DNA from: Prochlorococcus sp. AG-402-L18
GTDB lineage: Bacteria; Cyanobacteriota; Cyanobacteriia; PCC-6307; Cyanobiaceae
NCBI GenBank assembly: GCA_003216725.1
Contig: QCIL01000007.1
Span: 1 to 58,072 of the forward strand
Length of the DNA: 58,072 bases
Reading direction: 5' to 3'
The translations under genes were made by a program, and so were the position numbers. The notes beneath the pieces were generated by a model. The model made no database searches, was not told where the DNA came from, and worked only from the letters and a program-made list of their open reading frames with translations. Of this stretch, positions 28,148-38,320 are shown one piece after another; position 1 is the stretch's first letter, and every line of letters starts with the position of its first letter.

Positions 28148-29229
28148 CCTACTTTAGAAAGATATTCAAGAATACCTTTTGCTATTGCATAAGCTATTCT
28201 CTTACGATGAATTGATTTTTCTAATCTTCTTGCATCTAATCTTCCTGTTAAAAAACCAATTTCTACGAGTACTGCAGGCATTCTGGTATTTTTAATAACA
28301 TAAAATCTTCCTTGCTTTACCCCTCTATCAGGACTCCCAGGTGAAACTTTTAGAATTTGTTTTTGTATCCTTTTAGCAAGTAGTCTACCCCTCCATCCTC
28401 TGTAGTAAAAAGTTTCTAGCCCATTAATATCTCTTCTCTTACCCCTGGAGGCATTAGCATGAATACTTACAAAAATATCAGCATATATCCTATTTGCGAA
28501 TGAAACCCTTGGTGGTAAATCTAGATCAACTTCTTTGTATCTAGTTAATTTTACATTCACACCTTTTTTTGATAATAAATTTTTAACTATTTTGGAAACT
28601 TCAAGTACAACATCCGATTCTTTTATACCTCCTATTCCTATCGCTCCAGGGTCAGGGCCACCATGCCCAGGGTCAATAACAACAAGAAATTTATCTTGCT
28701 TTACATCTGGTAATTTAATACCATCATCATTCCATTTTTTTATATAACTTGAATTTCGATTTATTTTAATTTTGGAAGTTATTTTTTTAACATCTCCCTC
28801 ACCAATATTCTTAAATGAATATTTTGGAGAAAACAATTTAATTCTCCATCGGTTTTGATCTACGCCGACAAGTCTCCAAGTCAAAGGTTTCATGCTATTT
28901 CTTTCATTAAATTCAAAGACTAATCTTGTTTTACCTTTAACAGGTTTACCTAATCTAATTTCTTTTATTGGTCCATTACCTTTTATTATTCTCGGATTTT
29001 TAAGTTCTCCAGGAAAATCTATCCAGAATCTATCTCCATAGGAGTTGTTGCCTTTCTGAAAGTATGCCTTTAAATCAGTATTAGATTTAGTTCTTAATTT
29101 TAAAATACCATCAGATCCTAACTCCCATGCTGCTAAAGCACTCGAAGACCTAACTGGAGGAACTGAAGAATTTATAAATAAAAAAACAGCTAAAAAATGG
29201 AAAAGTTTATTTTTAAAAAACCTCGACAT
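28144..29229 (-). CDS. N-acetylmuramoyl-L-alanine amidase with AMIN domain
   Basis: A 361-residue secreted amidase. An N-terminal hydrophobic signal segment (LFHFLAVFLFINSSVPP) is followed by an AMIN-like domain (~30-140, with WIDFPGELKNPRI and TRLVFEF), then Amidase_3 (~180-358). The zinc and catalytic residues are in VIDPGHGGPDPGA, E in KESDVVLEVS, H in SIHANAS and E in LVEIGFLTG. It cleaves the peptide stem from glycan strands during daughter-cell separation. It is translationally linked to murI (4-nt overlap) and the nitrilase gene (1 nt). Confidence 0.93.
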   Translation of the reverse strand: MSRFFKNKLFHFLAVFLFINSSVPPVRSSSALAAWELGSDGILKLRTKSNTDLKAYFQKGNNSYGDRFWIDFPGELKNPRIIKGNGPIKEIRLGKPVKGKTRLVFEFNERNSMKPLTWRLVGVDQNRWRIKLFSPKYSFKNIGEGDVKKITSKIKINRNSSYIKKWNDDGIKLPDVKQDKFLVVIDPGHGGPDPGAIGIGGIKESDVVLEVSKIVKNLLSKKGVNVKLTRYKEVDLDLPPRVSFANRIYADIFVSIHANASRGKRRDINGLETFYYRGWRGRLLAKRIQKQILKVSPGSPDRGVKQGRFYVIKNTRMPAVLVEIGFLTGRLDARRLEKSIHRKRIAYAIAKGILEYLSKVG

Positions 29230-30053
29230 TAATTTGCAAACAATTTATTTTTTCTATGCTTGAGACTTGGCATCTGTTCTCTAATTTTTTTTACTCTCTC
29301 TGTATCAGCGGGAGCTATAGCCGCACCTTGCGTTTTGCCTGCATCAGATAAAACAGTCCCCCATGGATCTATTACCATTGCATGTCCATGACTTTGTCTT
29401 CTTCCATAATGAATACCAGTTTGAGCAGGAGCAACTACATAAGCTGTATTTTCAATAGCCCTTGCTTGAAGTAAGATTTGCCAATGATCTTTTCCCGTAA
29501 AAGCGGTAAATGCAGCAGGAATCATTATTAATTCAGCTCCCTTTGAAGAAAGATATCTATAAAGCTCAGGGAATCTAACATCGTAACAAATAGATAGGCC
29601 GATCTTGCACAAACCTGGCACATCAACAACTGGAGGATATTCTTTCCCAGATAAGATGGTAGATGATTCCTTATATAAATTCCCATCAGGCAAGTCAACA
29701 TCAAAAAGATGAATTTTGTCATATTTTCCTAAAACCTGACCATCTCTACCAAAAAGAGCTGACCTATTAAGTGTATGACTATCACCGGCAGGAACTGGAT
29801 ATCCCCCACCTAAAAGGGATACCTGATATCTCTGCGACATAGTTCTTAGGAAATTATCACACTTTGTTGACAATTCAGAAGCTAATTTAAGTTTTTCATT
29901 ATCTTCTCCCAAAAAAGCAAAGTTCTCTGGCAGTCCTATTAACTCTGCCCCTCTTCTTGCAGCTAATTCAATCTGTTCTTCCGCTTCAGCAAAGTTAGCC
30001 TCAACATTAGAAGTACTCGTAATTTGCAGTGCAGCTACTAAAAAATCAGTCAA
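29229..30053 (-). CDS. Carbon-nitrogen hydrolase, nitrilase-superfamily amidase
   Basis: A 274-residue enzyme with the E-K-C triad: E43 (GLPENFAFLG), K113 (YDKIHLFD) and C156 (GLSICYDVRFPELYR). The segment QILLQARAIENTAYV and the end of the core, GHAMVIDPWG, match the Nit1/Nit2 (deaminated-glutathione or omega-amidase) branch more than aliphatic nitrilases. The product would be an acid plus ammonia from a damaged metabolite amide. It abuts the amidase gene (1-nt overlap). Confidence 0.9.
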   Translation of the reverse strand: MTDFLVAALQITSTSNVEANFAEAEEQIELAARRGAELIGLPENFAFLGEDNEKLKLASELSTKCDNFLRTMSQRYQVSLLGGGYPVPAGDSHTLNRSALFGRDGQVLGKYDKIHLFDVDLPDGNLYKESSTILSGKEYPPVVDVPGLCKIGLSICYDVRFPELYRYLSSKGAELIMIPAAFTAFTGKDHWQILLQARAIENTAYVVAPAQTGIHYGRRQSHGHAMVIDPWGTVLSDAGKTQGAAIAPADTERVKKIREQMPSLKHRKNKLFAN

Positions 30054-30083
30054 GACTCTACTCCTAGATAACCAATTCGTATT

Positions 30084-30818
30084 TCATGAGGCACGAATAA
30101 CACCTCTTTCAACTTGAGTTGGGACAATCTCTAAACAATCAAGTTCAGAACAACATTTAAAATCATCCTCATAATCACCAAGACTTGTCAATCGTTTGCC
30201 GTGTGTTGCTGTCTTTAAGCATTTTAGAATATCATTTTCCCAAAAACACCAAAGAGCTAAAGCAGACTCTAATTCATCGTTTAAAATATTTACTTCAGAG
30301 TTAAAGTTTGTTTTTAAATATGATGCCAAAGCTCCTGCTGCTAATGAATCCTCTAATGAATATGATCCTTCCCAACCACTCCCAAGAATCAAAACATTTT
30401 CACTTTTTAATGAAATGATTTTTTCGGCAACTGCTTTCCTATTTGGGAAACCCATGGCAAATAAATGCTTAGCATTTTGAACTTTTTTCAATGATTTAGT
30501 TCCATTTGTAGTACTCATAAAAAGCCTTTTACCTAAAACAGTTTCTTTTGTTACTGATAAAGGTGAATTTCCAAGATCGAAACCCTCTATTTTTTTTCCT
30601 CCCCTTTCTCCTAACATTAATCTTTTACCGGGTTTCCATTTCATTGCAGATTTTTTTAATAAATCTAAATCAGCAAATACTTGAATTGAATCTGCACCAT
30701 TTTTTAAAGCCCAAGAAATTGTTGTAGTAGCTCTCAAAACATCAATAACTACAGCTACATCAGGATTAGTCTCTGGAACATCTTTTGCAACGTGATAGTA
30801 AGTAAGATTAATAATCAA
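30084..30818 (-). CDS. comB: ComB-like 2-phosphosulfolactate phosphatase
   Basis: A 244-residue protein of the ComB family. The motifs VVIDVLRATTTI, GERGGKKIEGFDLGNSPLS and GSGWEGSYSLEDSLAAG are hallmarks. ComB releases sulfolactate from phosphosulfolactate in methanogen coenzyme M synthesis; cyanobacteria carry it without that full pathway, so the true substrate is uncertain. It starts 125 nt from the divergent aroA gene. Confidence 0.88.
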   Translation of the reverse strand: MIINLTYYHVAKDVPETNPDVAVVIDVLRATTTISWALKNGADSIQVFADLDLLKKSAMKWKPGKRLMLGERGGKKIEGFDLGNSPLSVTKETVLGKRLFMSTTNGTKSLKKVQNAKHLFAMGFPNRKAVAEKIISLKSENVLILGSGWEGSYSLEDSLAAGALASYLKTNFNSEVNILNDELESALALWCFWENDILKCLKTATHGKRLTSLGDYEDDFKCCSELDCLEIVPTQVERGVIRAS

Positions 30819-30948
30819 GCCCTTTTTTTCTGATCTTATTATAGAAAACAGTTACTTAATTTGATTATTTTTTTTTTAAAACAAACTTATTGATAATATA
30901 TAACTAATTTGTTTTTTACAGAAATCTTATCTAGTATTTAATTTGAAA

Positions 30949-32259
30949 ATGAATAATATCCGCACAATAAAAGGTGGAGTTAATTTAAAAGGGAAAGTAA
31001 AAGTACCTGGAGATAAATCTATTTCTCATAGAGCTTTAATAATAGGGAGTATTGCTAAGGGTGAGACGACTATTGAGGGGTTTTTACATTCTGAAGATCC
31101 ACTTTCAACTGCTGATTGCCTTAGAAAATTAGGTGTAACTATACCAGAAATTAAAAAAAATGAGCCTTTTACGATTTCAGGATTAGGTCTTGATGGATTA
31201 AAAGAGCCCAAAGAAATTCTAAATTGTGGAAATTCGGGAACCACCATGAGATTATTAATGGGGTTACTCGCCGGTCAAGAAGGCAAGAATTTTATCTTAA
31301 CAGGTGATAATTCTCTTAATGAAAGGCCAATGGGTAGAGTGGGCAAACCATTATCTTTGATGGGTGGCAAAATTTTTGGTAGAGAAAAAGGAAACAAAGC
31401 TCCAATCTCAATTGAGGGGAATAAACTAAAAGGATGTGTTATAGGAACACCCGTAGCGAGTGCTCAAGTAAAATCCGCAATCTTATTGGCAGGCCTCAAA
31501 GCTTCTGGAACCACTTCTGTTATTGAACCAGCCTCTTCAAGAGATCATACTGAAAGAATGTTAAAAGCTTTTGGAGCAGACATCAGTATCAGAGGAGAAT
31601 TAGGAAGGAATGTAGTTATCAAGTCAGGGGATAACTTAATTGGCCAGAGAATATTAATTCCTGGAGACATAAGCTCTGCTTCTTTTTGGATGATTGCTGC
31701 ATCTATTGTTCCAAATTCAGAAGTGTTAATTCAGAATGTCGGATTAAATCCTTCTAGAACAGGGATTTTAAATGTTATGGATTCAATGGGATGTAATTAT
31801 GAGATTTTAGATAAATCGACTATTGCAGGAGAACCTATTGGATCTATTAAAGTAAAGACTTCAAATAATTTAAGATCATTCACTATTGAAGGAGATATTC
31901 TCCCAAAACTTATAGATGAAATTCCTATCCTTACTGTAGCTGCCTGTTTTTGTAATGGAGTTTCTGAAATTAAGGATGCACATGAATTAAGAGTTAAGGA
32001 GACAGATCGATTAAAAGTCATGGCACGACAGTTACAAAAATTCGGTGCTGAGATAACAGAAAAAGAGGATGGGTTAATTATTAATGGGCAATCAAAATTT
32101 CATTCTGCGGAGGTAGACAGTGAGACAGATCATCGAGTAGCAATGAGTCTTGGTATTGCTTCACTCCTTGCCAAAGGTAACTCAAAAATTATGAGGGCAG
32201 ATGCAGCTAGCGTCTCCTATCCCACTTTTTGGGAAGAGCTTGCCAAATTAACTAACTAG
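30949..32259 (+). CDS. aroA: 3-phosphoshikimate 1-carboxyvinyltransferase (EPSP synthase)
   Basis: A 436-residue shikimate pathway enzyme. The phosphate-binding [15 protein letters not shown] is represented ([14 protein letters not shown]), with [29 protein letters not shown] and LRVKETDRL, all signature blocks. I take ATG 30949 as the start; a TTG at 30943 is in frame and also possible. It precedes the mnmC-like gene by 12 nt and may share a transcript. Confidence 0.96.
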   Translation: MNNIRTIKGGVNLKGKVKVPGDKSISHRALIIGSIAKGETTIEGFLHSEDPLSTADCLRKLGVTIPEIKKNEPFTISGLGLDGLKEPKEILNCGNSGTTMRLLMGLLAGQEGKNFILTGDNSLNERPMGRVGKPLSLMGGKIFGREKGNKAPISIEGNKLKGCVIGTPVASAQVKSAILLAGLKASGTTSVIEPASSRDHTERMLKAFGADISIRGELGRNVVIKSGDNLIGQRILIPGDISSASFWMIAASIVPNSEVLIQNVGLNPSRTGILNVMDSMGCNYEILDKSTIAGEPIGSIKVKTSNNLRSFTIEGDILPKLIDEIPILTVAACFCNGVSEIKDAHELRVKETDRLKVMARQLQKFGAEITEKEDGLIINGQSKFHSAEVDSETDHRVAMSLGIASLLAKGNSKIMRADAASVSYPTFWEELAKLTN

Positions 32260-32271
32260 TCTAAAAAGTTT

Positions 32272-33177
32272 TTGTCTGAATTAATAGAAGTTTTAACTAA
32301 AGATGGCAGTTACTCTTTAAGAAGTACGTTTTTTCAAGAGAACTTCCATAGTTTACTGGGTGCATTGGAGGAAACAAAGTTAAAATTTACATCTACTTCT
32401 AATTTGCAAAGATTTAGGGGTAAATCTCTCAATGTTTTGGATATATGTTTTGGTTTAGGATACAATTCCGCTTCTTTATTAGATGAATTGATTAGACAAA
32501 AATCATATCTAAATTTGTATGCGTTGGAGATTGATAAAAAGCCTCTTGAATATTCACTTAGAAATGAATCTTTCCTTAAATTATGGGATCCAAAAGTCAA
32601 AACAATATTTGAATCACTGTATAGAAAAGATTACTTTGACGATCAATTTTTTAAATGCAGTGTTTTGTGGGGAGATGCTAGAGAAAAAATCAACATTATT
32701 CCTTCATCTATTAAATTCGATCTGATTTATTTAGATGGTTTCTCTCCTCAAAAATGCCCACAAGTATGGACAATTGAATTTTTATCTAAAGTTACAGAAA
32801 ATCTTAATTCTCAGGGTTATTTAATAACTTATTCCTCTTCAGCAGCAGTAAGAAAAACTTTAAGAAATCTTGGATTGGAAATTTTTACTATTAAGCCAAC
32901 TTTTAAAAACAGAACTTTTTGGAGTCAGGGAACTGTAGCCATATCAAAATTTGATAAGAATAAATTGAAACCTAATTTCAATTTTGAAAAATTATCTTTA
33001 ATGGAAGAGGAACATCTCTTAACTAAAGCTAGTATTCCATATAGAGATCAAGATTTAAACTCGAGCAAAGAAGATATAATCAAGAGAAGATTAAATGAGC
33101 AATTATTCTCAAATCTATTATCTACAAATAAATGGAGAGAGAAGTGGGGAATGACGAAGTTATCCATTAAGAGTTAG
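32272..33177 (+). CDS. MnmC2-like tRNA wobble-uridine methyltransferase (DUF752)
   Basis: A 301-residue SAM-dependent methyltransferase. The SAM motif is VLDICFGLGYNSA and the catalytic block DLIYLDGFSPQKCPQVWT matches the MnmC methyltransferase half. The FAD oxidase half of fused MnmC is missing, as in several other bacteria and plants. It would complete mnm5-type modification at U34. The start is TTG 32272, forced by an in-frame stop at 32257 and the lack of a nearby ATG. Confidence 0.85.
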   Translation: MSELIEVLTKDGSYSLRSTFFQENFHSLLGALEETKLKFTSTSNLQRFRGKSLNVLDICFGLGYNSASLLDELIRQKSYLNLYALEIDKKPLEYSLRNESFLKLWDPKVKTIFESLYRKDYFDDQFFKCSVLWGDAREKINIIPSSIKFDLIYLDGFSPQKCPQVWTIEFLSKVTENLNSQGYLITYSSSAAVRKTLRNLGLEIFTIKPTFKNRTFWSQGTVAISKFDKNKLKPNFNFEKLSLMEEEHLLTKASIPYRDQDLNSSKEDIIKRRLNEQLFSNLLSTNKWREKWGMTKLSIKS

Positions 33178-33202
33178 ATTTAAATAAGGATTTCAAATAA
33201 AC

Positions 33203-34552
33203 ATGTTAAGTGTTGCGATATTAGCGGCAGGCAAGGGTACTCGGATGGAAAGCTCATTGCCAAAAGTTTTACATAAAATTTCTGGCAAAAGCCTTCTTCA
33301 AAGAGTAATTGATTCATGTATCGAATTAAAACCTGATCAAATTTTTGTGATTACCGGACACAAATCAAAAGAAGTAAAAAAGTCAATCCCAAAGCATAAA
33401 AAAATCCATTTTGTTATTCAAGAACCCCAATCAGGAACAGGTCATGCTATCCAGGTACTTTGTAGAGAAGTAAAAAAACATGAAGGAAAACTTTTGGTAC
33501 TTAACGGCGATGTGCCACTCATTAGGCCTAGTACTCTAAAAAGGCTTTTATATTTACACGATTCAAAAAATGCTGATGTTTCTTTAATTACTACAAAGAA
33601 AACAAATCCTCATGGATATGGCAGAGTTTTTTTGAAAGGGGATTTTATAGAGAGAATTATTGAAGAAAAAGATTGCAATGATCTTGAGAGAGAAAATCCA
33701 TTAACAAATGCAGGTGTTTACTGTTTTAACTGGGTTAACTTATCACAAATAATTTATTCCTTGCAAAGCAATAATAATCAAAAAGAGATTTACTTAACAG
33801 ATACAATATCTTTGCTAAAAAATTCCTTAAGCCTCGAAGTAGAGGATAATGGAGAACTTCAAGGAATAAATAACAGAATTCAACTATCAGATTGCGAGGA
33901 AAGTATTCAGAATTCAATTAAAGAAAAGCATATGCTTAATGGTGTAACTTTTATAAATAAAGCAAGTTGTTCAATTAGTGAAGAAGCTGAGATTGGTAAG
34001 GATGTAACTATAGAGGCTAATACACATATAAGAGGAAATACCAAAATAAATAGTCATTGCATTATCGGACCAAATACTTTTATTGAGAATTCAAATGTGG
34101 GATTAAATTGTGAAATATCAAATTCTACTGTTTATGCTTCTCAAATAATGGATAATATAAAAATTGGCCCTTATAGTCATATAAGACCTAATTCCAAAAT
34201 ATCTTCCTTTAGCAAAATAGGTAATTTTGTTGAAATAAAAAATAGTCAATTAGAGGAGGAATCTAAAGTAAACCATTTAAGTTATATTGGTGATTCTATT
34301 ATTGGAAGATCTACAAATATTGGAGCAGGTACTATTACTGCAAATTTTGATGGTCAGAAAAAACATCAAACAAAAATTGGTAAAAATTCTAGTATTGGTG
34401 CAAATACAGTATTTGTAGCGCCAATAAATCTCGGGGAATCAGTTACAACAGGAGCTGGTTCAGTGATCACAAAAGACTCCAAAGATAATTCATTAGCAAT
34501 CTCAAGAACTAAGCAAGTAAATATAGAAAATTGGGAAAGAAAGAAATCTTAA
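33203..34552 (+). CDS. glmU: Bifunctional GlmU: N-acetylglucosamine-1-P uridyltransferase / acetyltransferase
   Basis: A 449-residue two-domain enzyme that makes UDP-GlcNAc. The N-terminal pyrophosphorylase has LAAGKGTRM and QSGTGHAIQ, with the metal site [10 protein letters not shown]. From ~235 on the left-handed beta-helix hexapeptide repeats ([15 protein letters not shown]...) form the acetyltransferase, including the catalytic His region [20 protein letters not shown]. It converges with murF, 1 nt apart. Confidence 0.96.
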   Translation: MLSVAILAAGKGTRMESSLPKVLHKISGKSLLQRVIDSCIELKPDQIFVITGHKSKEVKKSIPKHKKIHFVIQEPQSGTGHAIQVLCREVKKHEGKLLVLNGDVPLIRPSTLKRLLYLHDSKNADVSLITTKKTNPHGYGRVFLKGDFIERIIEEKDCNDLERENPLTNAGVYCFNWVNLSQIIYSLQSNNNQKEIYLTDTISLLKNSLSLEVEDNGELQGINNRIQLSDCEESIQNSIKEKHMLNGVTFINKASCSISEEAEIGKDVTIEANTHIRGNTKINSHCIIGPNTFIENSNVGLNCEISNSTVYASQIMDNIKIGPYSHIRPNSKISSFSKIGNFVEIKNSQLEEESKVNHLSYIGDSIIGRSTNIGAGTITANFDGQKKHQTKIGKNSSIGANTVFVAPINLGESVTTGAGSVITKDSKDNSLAISRTKQVNIENWERKKS

Positions 34553-34553
34553 T

Positions 34554-35927
34554 CTAATTGATTAATTCAATAATTTTTTCAAGTTGCCAACATCTGCTTC
34601 CTTTTATAAGAATAGAATCACCTTTTTGTGTAGATTTGTTTATCTCTTTAGGTACATCTTTAATATTATTTAAAACTAAAAATTTTTTCTTATCTTTTAG
34701 ATAGTTGGTGTAAATTTTTTCATTTTTTTTATCACAGATAAAAAAACACTTTTCTATGTCTGAATTATTTATTAAGTTGAATATTTCTTTATGACATTTT
34801 TCAGATTCATCTCCCAATTCTTGCATACTTCCAAATATGAAAAATTTATTTCTCGGTTTTTCAAGCAGGTTTTCAATACATGCTTTTACTGACTCTGGCG
34901 AAGCATTATATGATTCATCATATATTGTTGTTTTTACTGATTTAAGAATTTTATTCCTTCCACCTAAAATTGCAAAATCAAATTTATTAAAACTTGCAAA
35001 ATCAATGCCTAGCTCTTTGGCAACTGCATAAGCAAATAAGAAATTCGAAGCATTGTGAAATCCCTCAAATGAAATTTTAAAGAGATTTTCTTCAATTAAA
35101 ATTGTTTTATTCGAAGGATTATAAAATCCTCGCAAATTACCATCTTTCTTGAAACTCTCATTTTGATTTTCTATATTTAATAGCTTTACTTTTATAACTC
35201 TACCTTTCCAAAATTCTTTTAAAGTTTTTTCAAGGAATGGATCATTTGCTGGAATTATTACAACTCCTTTAGGATTTAAGAACTTACTAATTTCACACTT
35301 TGCATAAGTAATATTTTTTTTTGAACCTAACAATCCAATATGAGCTGTGCCAATGTTAGTAATAACAGCAATATCGGGTTCACTATATTTAGATAAATTC
35401 TCGATCTGTCCAAGACCTCTCATCCCCATCTCAAGAACTAAAGCTTTATCTTCTATATCTGTAGCAAGAATAGTAAGACCAACTCCAATCTCATTATTAA
35501 AATTTGCATGAGATATTTGAATTCTTCCAAGTTTATTTAAAACTCTACTAATCATTTCTTTTGTTGTTGTTTTACCCACTGAACCAGTTATTGCGACAAT
35601 AGGGATATTTAATTTCTTTCGTTTTAGCAATGCTAATTTTTGAAATGCCTCTAATGTGTCATTTACAACCCAATAAGGGAAATTACTAGGAAGTAATCTC
35701 TGCATCCCATTTTTAATTACTACTGATTTAACTCCTTTATCTAAAACTTCTGGAAGAAAACTATGTCCGTCAAAATTTTTACCCTTTATAGCTATAAAAA
35801 GATCATTTTTTAATAAAGTTCTACTATCAATACTTATATTTTTAAAATTTAAAAAATCACTTTTCCCCTCGCTCAGATTTTTAATATCCCCCAAAACATT
35901 GTTTAATTCTAATAAAGAGAATTCCAT
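34554..35927 (-). CDS. murF: UDP-MurNAc-tripeptide--D-alanyl-D-alanine ligase
   Basis: A 457-residue Mur ligase that adds D-Ala-D-Ala to UDP-MurNAc-tripeptide. The P-loop is AITGSVGKTTTKEM, followed by the family blocks LEMGMRGLGQI, VITNIGTAHIGLLGS and TIYDESYNASPESVKAC. Length is normal. It lies next to glgA on the minus strand with 7 nt between. Confidence 0.95.
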   Translation of the reverse strand: MEFSLLELNNVLGDIKNLSEGKSDFLNFKNISIDSRTLLKNDLFIAIKGKNFDGHSFLPEVLDKGVKSVVIKNGMQRLLPSNFPYWVVNDTLEAFQKLALLKRKKLNIPIVAITGSVGKTTTKEMISRVLNKLGRIQISHANFNNEIGVGLTILATDIEDKALVLEMGMRGLGQIENLSKYSEPDIAVITNIGTAHIGLLGSKKNITYAKCEISKFLNPKGVVIIPANDPFLEKTLKEFWKGRVIKVKLLNIENQNESFKKDGNLRGFYNPSNKTILIEENLFKISFEGFHNASNFLFAYAVAKELGIDFASFNKFDFAILGGRNKILKSVKTTIYDESYNASPESVKACIENLLEKPRNKFFIFGSMQELGDESEKCHKEIFNLINNSDIEKCFFICDKKNEKIYTNYLKDKKKFLVLNNIKDVPKEINKSTQKGDSILIKGSRCWQLEKIIELIN

Positions 35928-35934
35928 TAAAAAA

Positions 35935-37392
35935 TTAAGTCATACTTTTTTTTAAAGATGGATCAGCAGATTGTCCGTAAGAGAATTTTTCAACTTCAGC
36001 AAAATCTGGAGATGGTTCCTTTATTCCACAAACATCTTTATACATAATTTCGTATTCGAGTGCGGATCTTTGCCAACTAAACTCTTGGCTCATCGCTCTT
36101 TTTTGCAATAATGCCCAACTATCTTTATGCCTAAAAGCCTCCCAAGACCTTACTAAAGACGTATAGAAATCTATAGGTTCAAAGCGATCGAAGCAAAAAC
36201 CAGTGCCACTATTATTTTCTGGATCATGAGGTATAACTGTATCAACCAGACCTCCTACTCGCCTTACTATTGGAATTGAACCATATCTCATAGCAAGTAG
36301 TTGACTAATGCCACAAGGTTCGAATCTACTTGGCATTAAAAATGCATCAGAGCCACCATATATAAGTCTTGATAAAGAATCATCATAAGTAAGAAATACA
36401 GAAAACCTTCCAGGGTAATCTAAGGCCAATTGCCATAATCCTGACTCTAAATATCTATCTCCAGTCCCTAAAACAACTATTTGGGAATCTGTATATGCTA
36501 AAAGTCTTTTTGAAACTTGTAGAAGTAAGTCAACCCCTTTCTGATCAACTAACCTACTAACCATACCTAAAAGATATTTTTTTGGATTAACTTCGAGACC
36601 CATTTCTCTCTGCAGAATTTTTTTATTTTCTAGCCTATTTTCTAAATTATTAATACTAAATTTTGAAGGCAAAACTGGATCTTTGGCTGGATTCCATTCA
36701 TCAAGATCTATGCCATTAAGAATTCCCCTTAATTTACCTGAAATGTAGTTAAGTAATCCTTCAAGGCTTTCCCCGTATTCATGGGTTTTAATTTCATCTG
36801 CATAAGTCGGAGAAACGGCATTTACCCTGTCTGCGTAAAGCATTGCCGCAGCCATTGTGTGGTCTCCATGCATATACCAAGGACACCAAGTCATTTTTTC
36901 AAGTTTCCATCTCCAGGGGCCTTGGTATTTTAAATTATGAATAGTGAAGACAGTACTGATTTCTGGGTCCTGATGCATCCACACAGGAATCATTCCAGTG
37001 TGCCAATCATGGCAATGGAGAACTTGAGGTTTCCAACAATTCCAGGCAAATTCTGCAGTAGCACTAGCAAAAAATGTAAAACGCCAGTCCTCATTTTCAC
37101 CTCCGTATATTTGGTCAGAGTCAAATGTTGGATGACCTACTAGATAAATCACGTAATTGTGAATAGGATGTTTTGCTTCATATACCGAGAAATCAGTGCC
37201 CATTGTATTTGCTCTAAAAACTGGTTCATTAGATACCTCTAAAAGACTCCACAATTTCCCATATCCTGGAATTATTACCCTTACATCGTGGCCAAGTTTT
37301 ATCAAAGATGGAGGTAACGAACCAACCACATCTCCCATACCTCCAACTTTGATCATTGGAGCACATTCAGCAGCGGCAAGAAGAATTCTCAT
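35935..37392 (-). CDS. glgA: Glycogen synthase (ADP-glucose)
   Basis: A 485-residue GT5 enzyme that extends alpha-1,4-glucan. The ADP-glucose site [13 protein letters not shown] near residue 16 is present, with [11 protein letters not shown] and the C-terminal [15 protein letters not shown]. It stores carbon fixed by photosynthesis. It starts 35 nt downstream of the menB stop and precedes murF, all minus strand. Confidence 0.96.
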   Translation of the reverse strand: MRILLAAAECAPMIKVGGMGDVVGSLPPSLIKLGHDVRVIIPGYGKLWSLLEVSNEPVFRANTMGTDFSVYEAKHPIHNYVIYLVGHPTFDSDQIYGGENEDWRFTFFASATAEFAWNCWKPQVLHCHDWHTGMIPVWMHQDPEISTVFTIHNLKYQGPWRWKLEKMTWCPWYMHGDHTMAAAMLYADRVNAVSPTYADEIKTHEYGESLEGLLNYISGKLRGILNGIDLDEWNPAKDPVLPSKFSINNLENRLENKKILQREMGLEVNPKKYLLGMVSRLVDQKGVDLLLQVSKRLLAYTDSQIVVLGTGDRYLESGLWQLALDYPGRFSVFLTYDDSLSRLIYGGSDAFLMPSRFEPCGISQLLAMRYGSIPIVRRVGGLVDTVIPHDPENNSGTGFCFDRFEPIDFYTSLVRSWEAFRHKDSWALLQKRAMSQEFSWQRSALEYEIMYKDVCGIKEPSPDFAEVEKFSYGQSADPSLKKSMT

Positions 37393-37427
37393 TGATAATT
37401 ATTTAAAAAGTTCTTTTGAAAAATAAA

Positions 37428-38285
37428 CTAAGGTGTCCACTTATATTCAGAAAAATCTGGTGAACGCTTTTCAAGAAAGGCATCTCTACCTTCTTGAGCC
37501 TCTTCTGTCGAGTAAAATAATTGAGTTGTGTATCCAGATAATTCTTGAATACCCGCAATCCCATCATTCTCCGCATTGAATGAAGCTTTAAGAATACGAA
37601 TAGCAGTTGGACTATTTCGTAAAATCTCTCTTGCCCAGATTACACCCTCAGCTTCTAATTCTTCAATCTTTGTAATTGCATTTATCAAGCCCATCCTTAA
37701 AGCTTCCTTGGAATTATATTTTCTACATAAAAACCAAATTTCTTTTGCTTTTCTTTGACCAACAAGTCTTGCTAAATAACTAGACCCAAATCCCGCATCA
37801 AAACTTCCAACTCTTGGACCTGTTTGACCAAATATTGCATTTTCAGAGGCGATACTTAGATCACAAATTAAATGAAGTACCTGTCCTCCTCCAATTGCAA
37901 ATCCAGGAACCAAGGCAATAACTACTTTAGGCAAACTTCTTATTAATCTTTGAAGTTCAAGTACATTTAATCTCTGCTTTCCTTCATTATTTTTATATCC
38001 ATTTTCACCTCTTACACTCTGATCTCCACCAGAGCAAAAAGAATAAATACCTTTTTTATCAGGACCAGCACCTGTAAAGAGGACTACTCCAATAGTTTCA
38101 TCATTTCTTACAATATTAAATGCGTTAATTAGTTCATCTACAGTTTGTGGCCTAAATGCATTTCTTTTTTCAGGCCGATTAATTGCAATTCTCGCAATTC
38201 CCTCATCTGATTTGTGAAACAATATATCCTCATAAGATTTGCATTCTGACCAATTTAAAGTTGTTTTACCAGGTAATACTTTCAT
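37428..38285 (-). CDS. menB: 1,4-dihydroxy-2-naphthoyl-CoA synthase
   Basis: A 285-residue crotonase-fold enzyme of phylloquinone (vitamin K1) synthesis. The CoA and oxyanion blocks [19 protein letters not shown] and [18 protein letters not shown] are the MenB signature. Phylloquinone is the A1 electron carrier in photosystem I. It is 35 nt from menD on the same strand, so the two are likely an operon. Confidence 0.96.
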   Translation of the reverse strand: MKVLPGKTTLNWSECKSYEDILFHKSDEGIARIAINRPEKRNAFRPQTVDELINAFNIVRNDETIGVVLFTGAGPDKKGIYSFCSGGDQSVRGENGYKNNEGKQRLNVLELQRLIRSLPKVVIALVPGFAIGGGQVLHLICDLSIASENAIFGQTGPRVGSFDAGFGSSYLARLVGQRKAKEIWFLCRKYNSKEALRMGLINAITKIEELEAEGVIWAREILRNSPTAIRILKASFNAENDGIAGIQELSGYTTQLFYSTEEAQEGRDAFLEKRSPDFSEYKWTP

Positions 38286-38320
38286 GAAACCTAATTATTC
38301 AAAGATAGAAAATGATAAAT

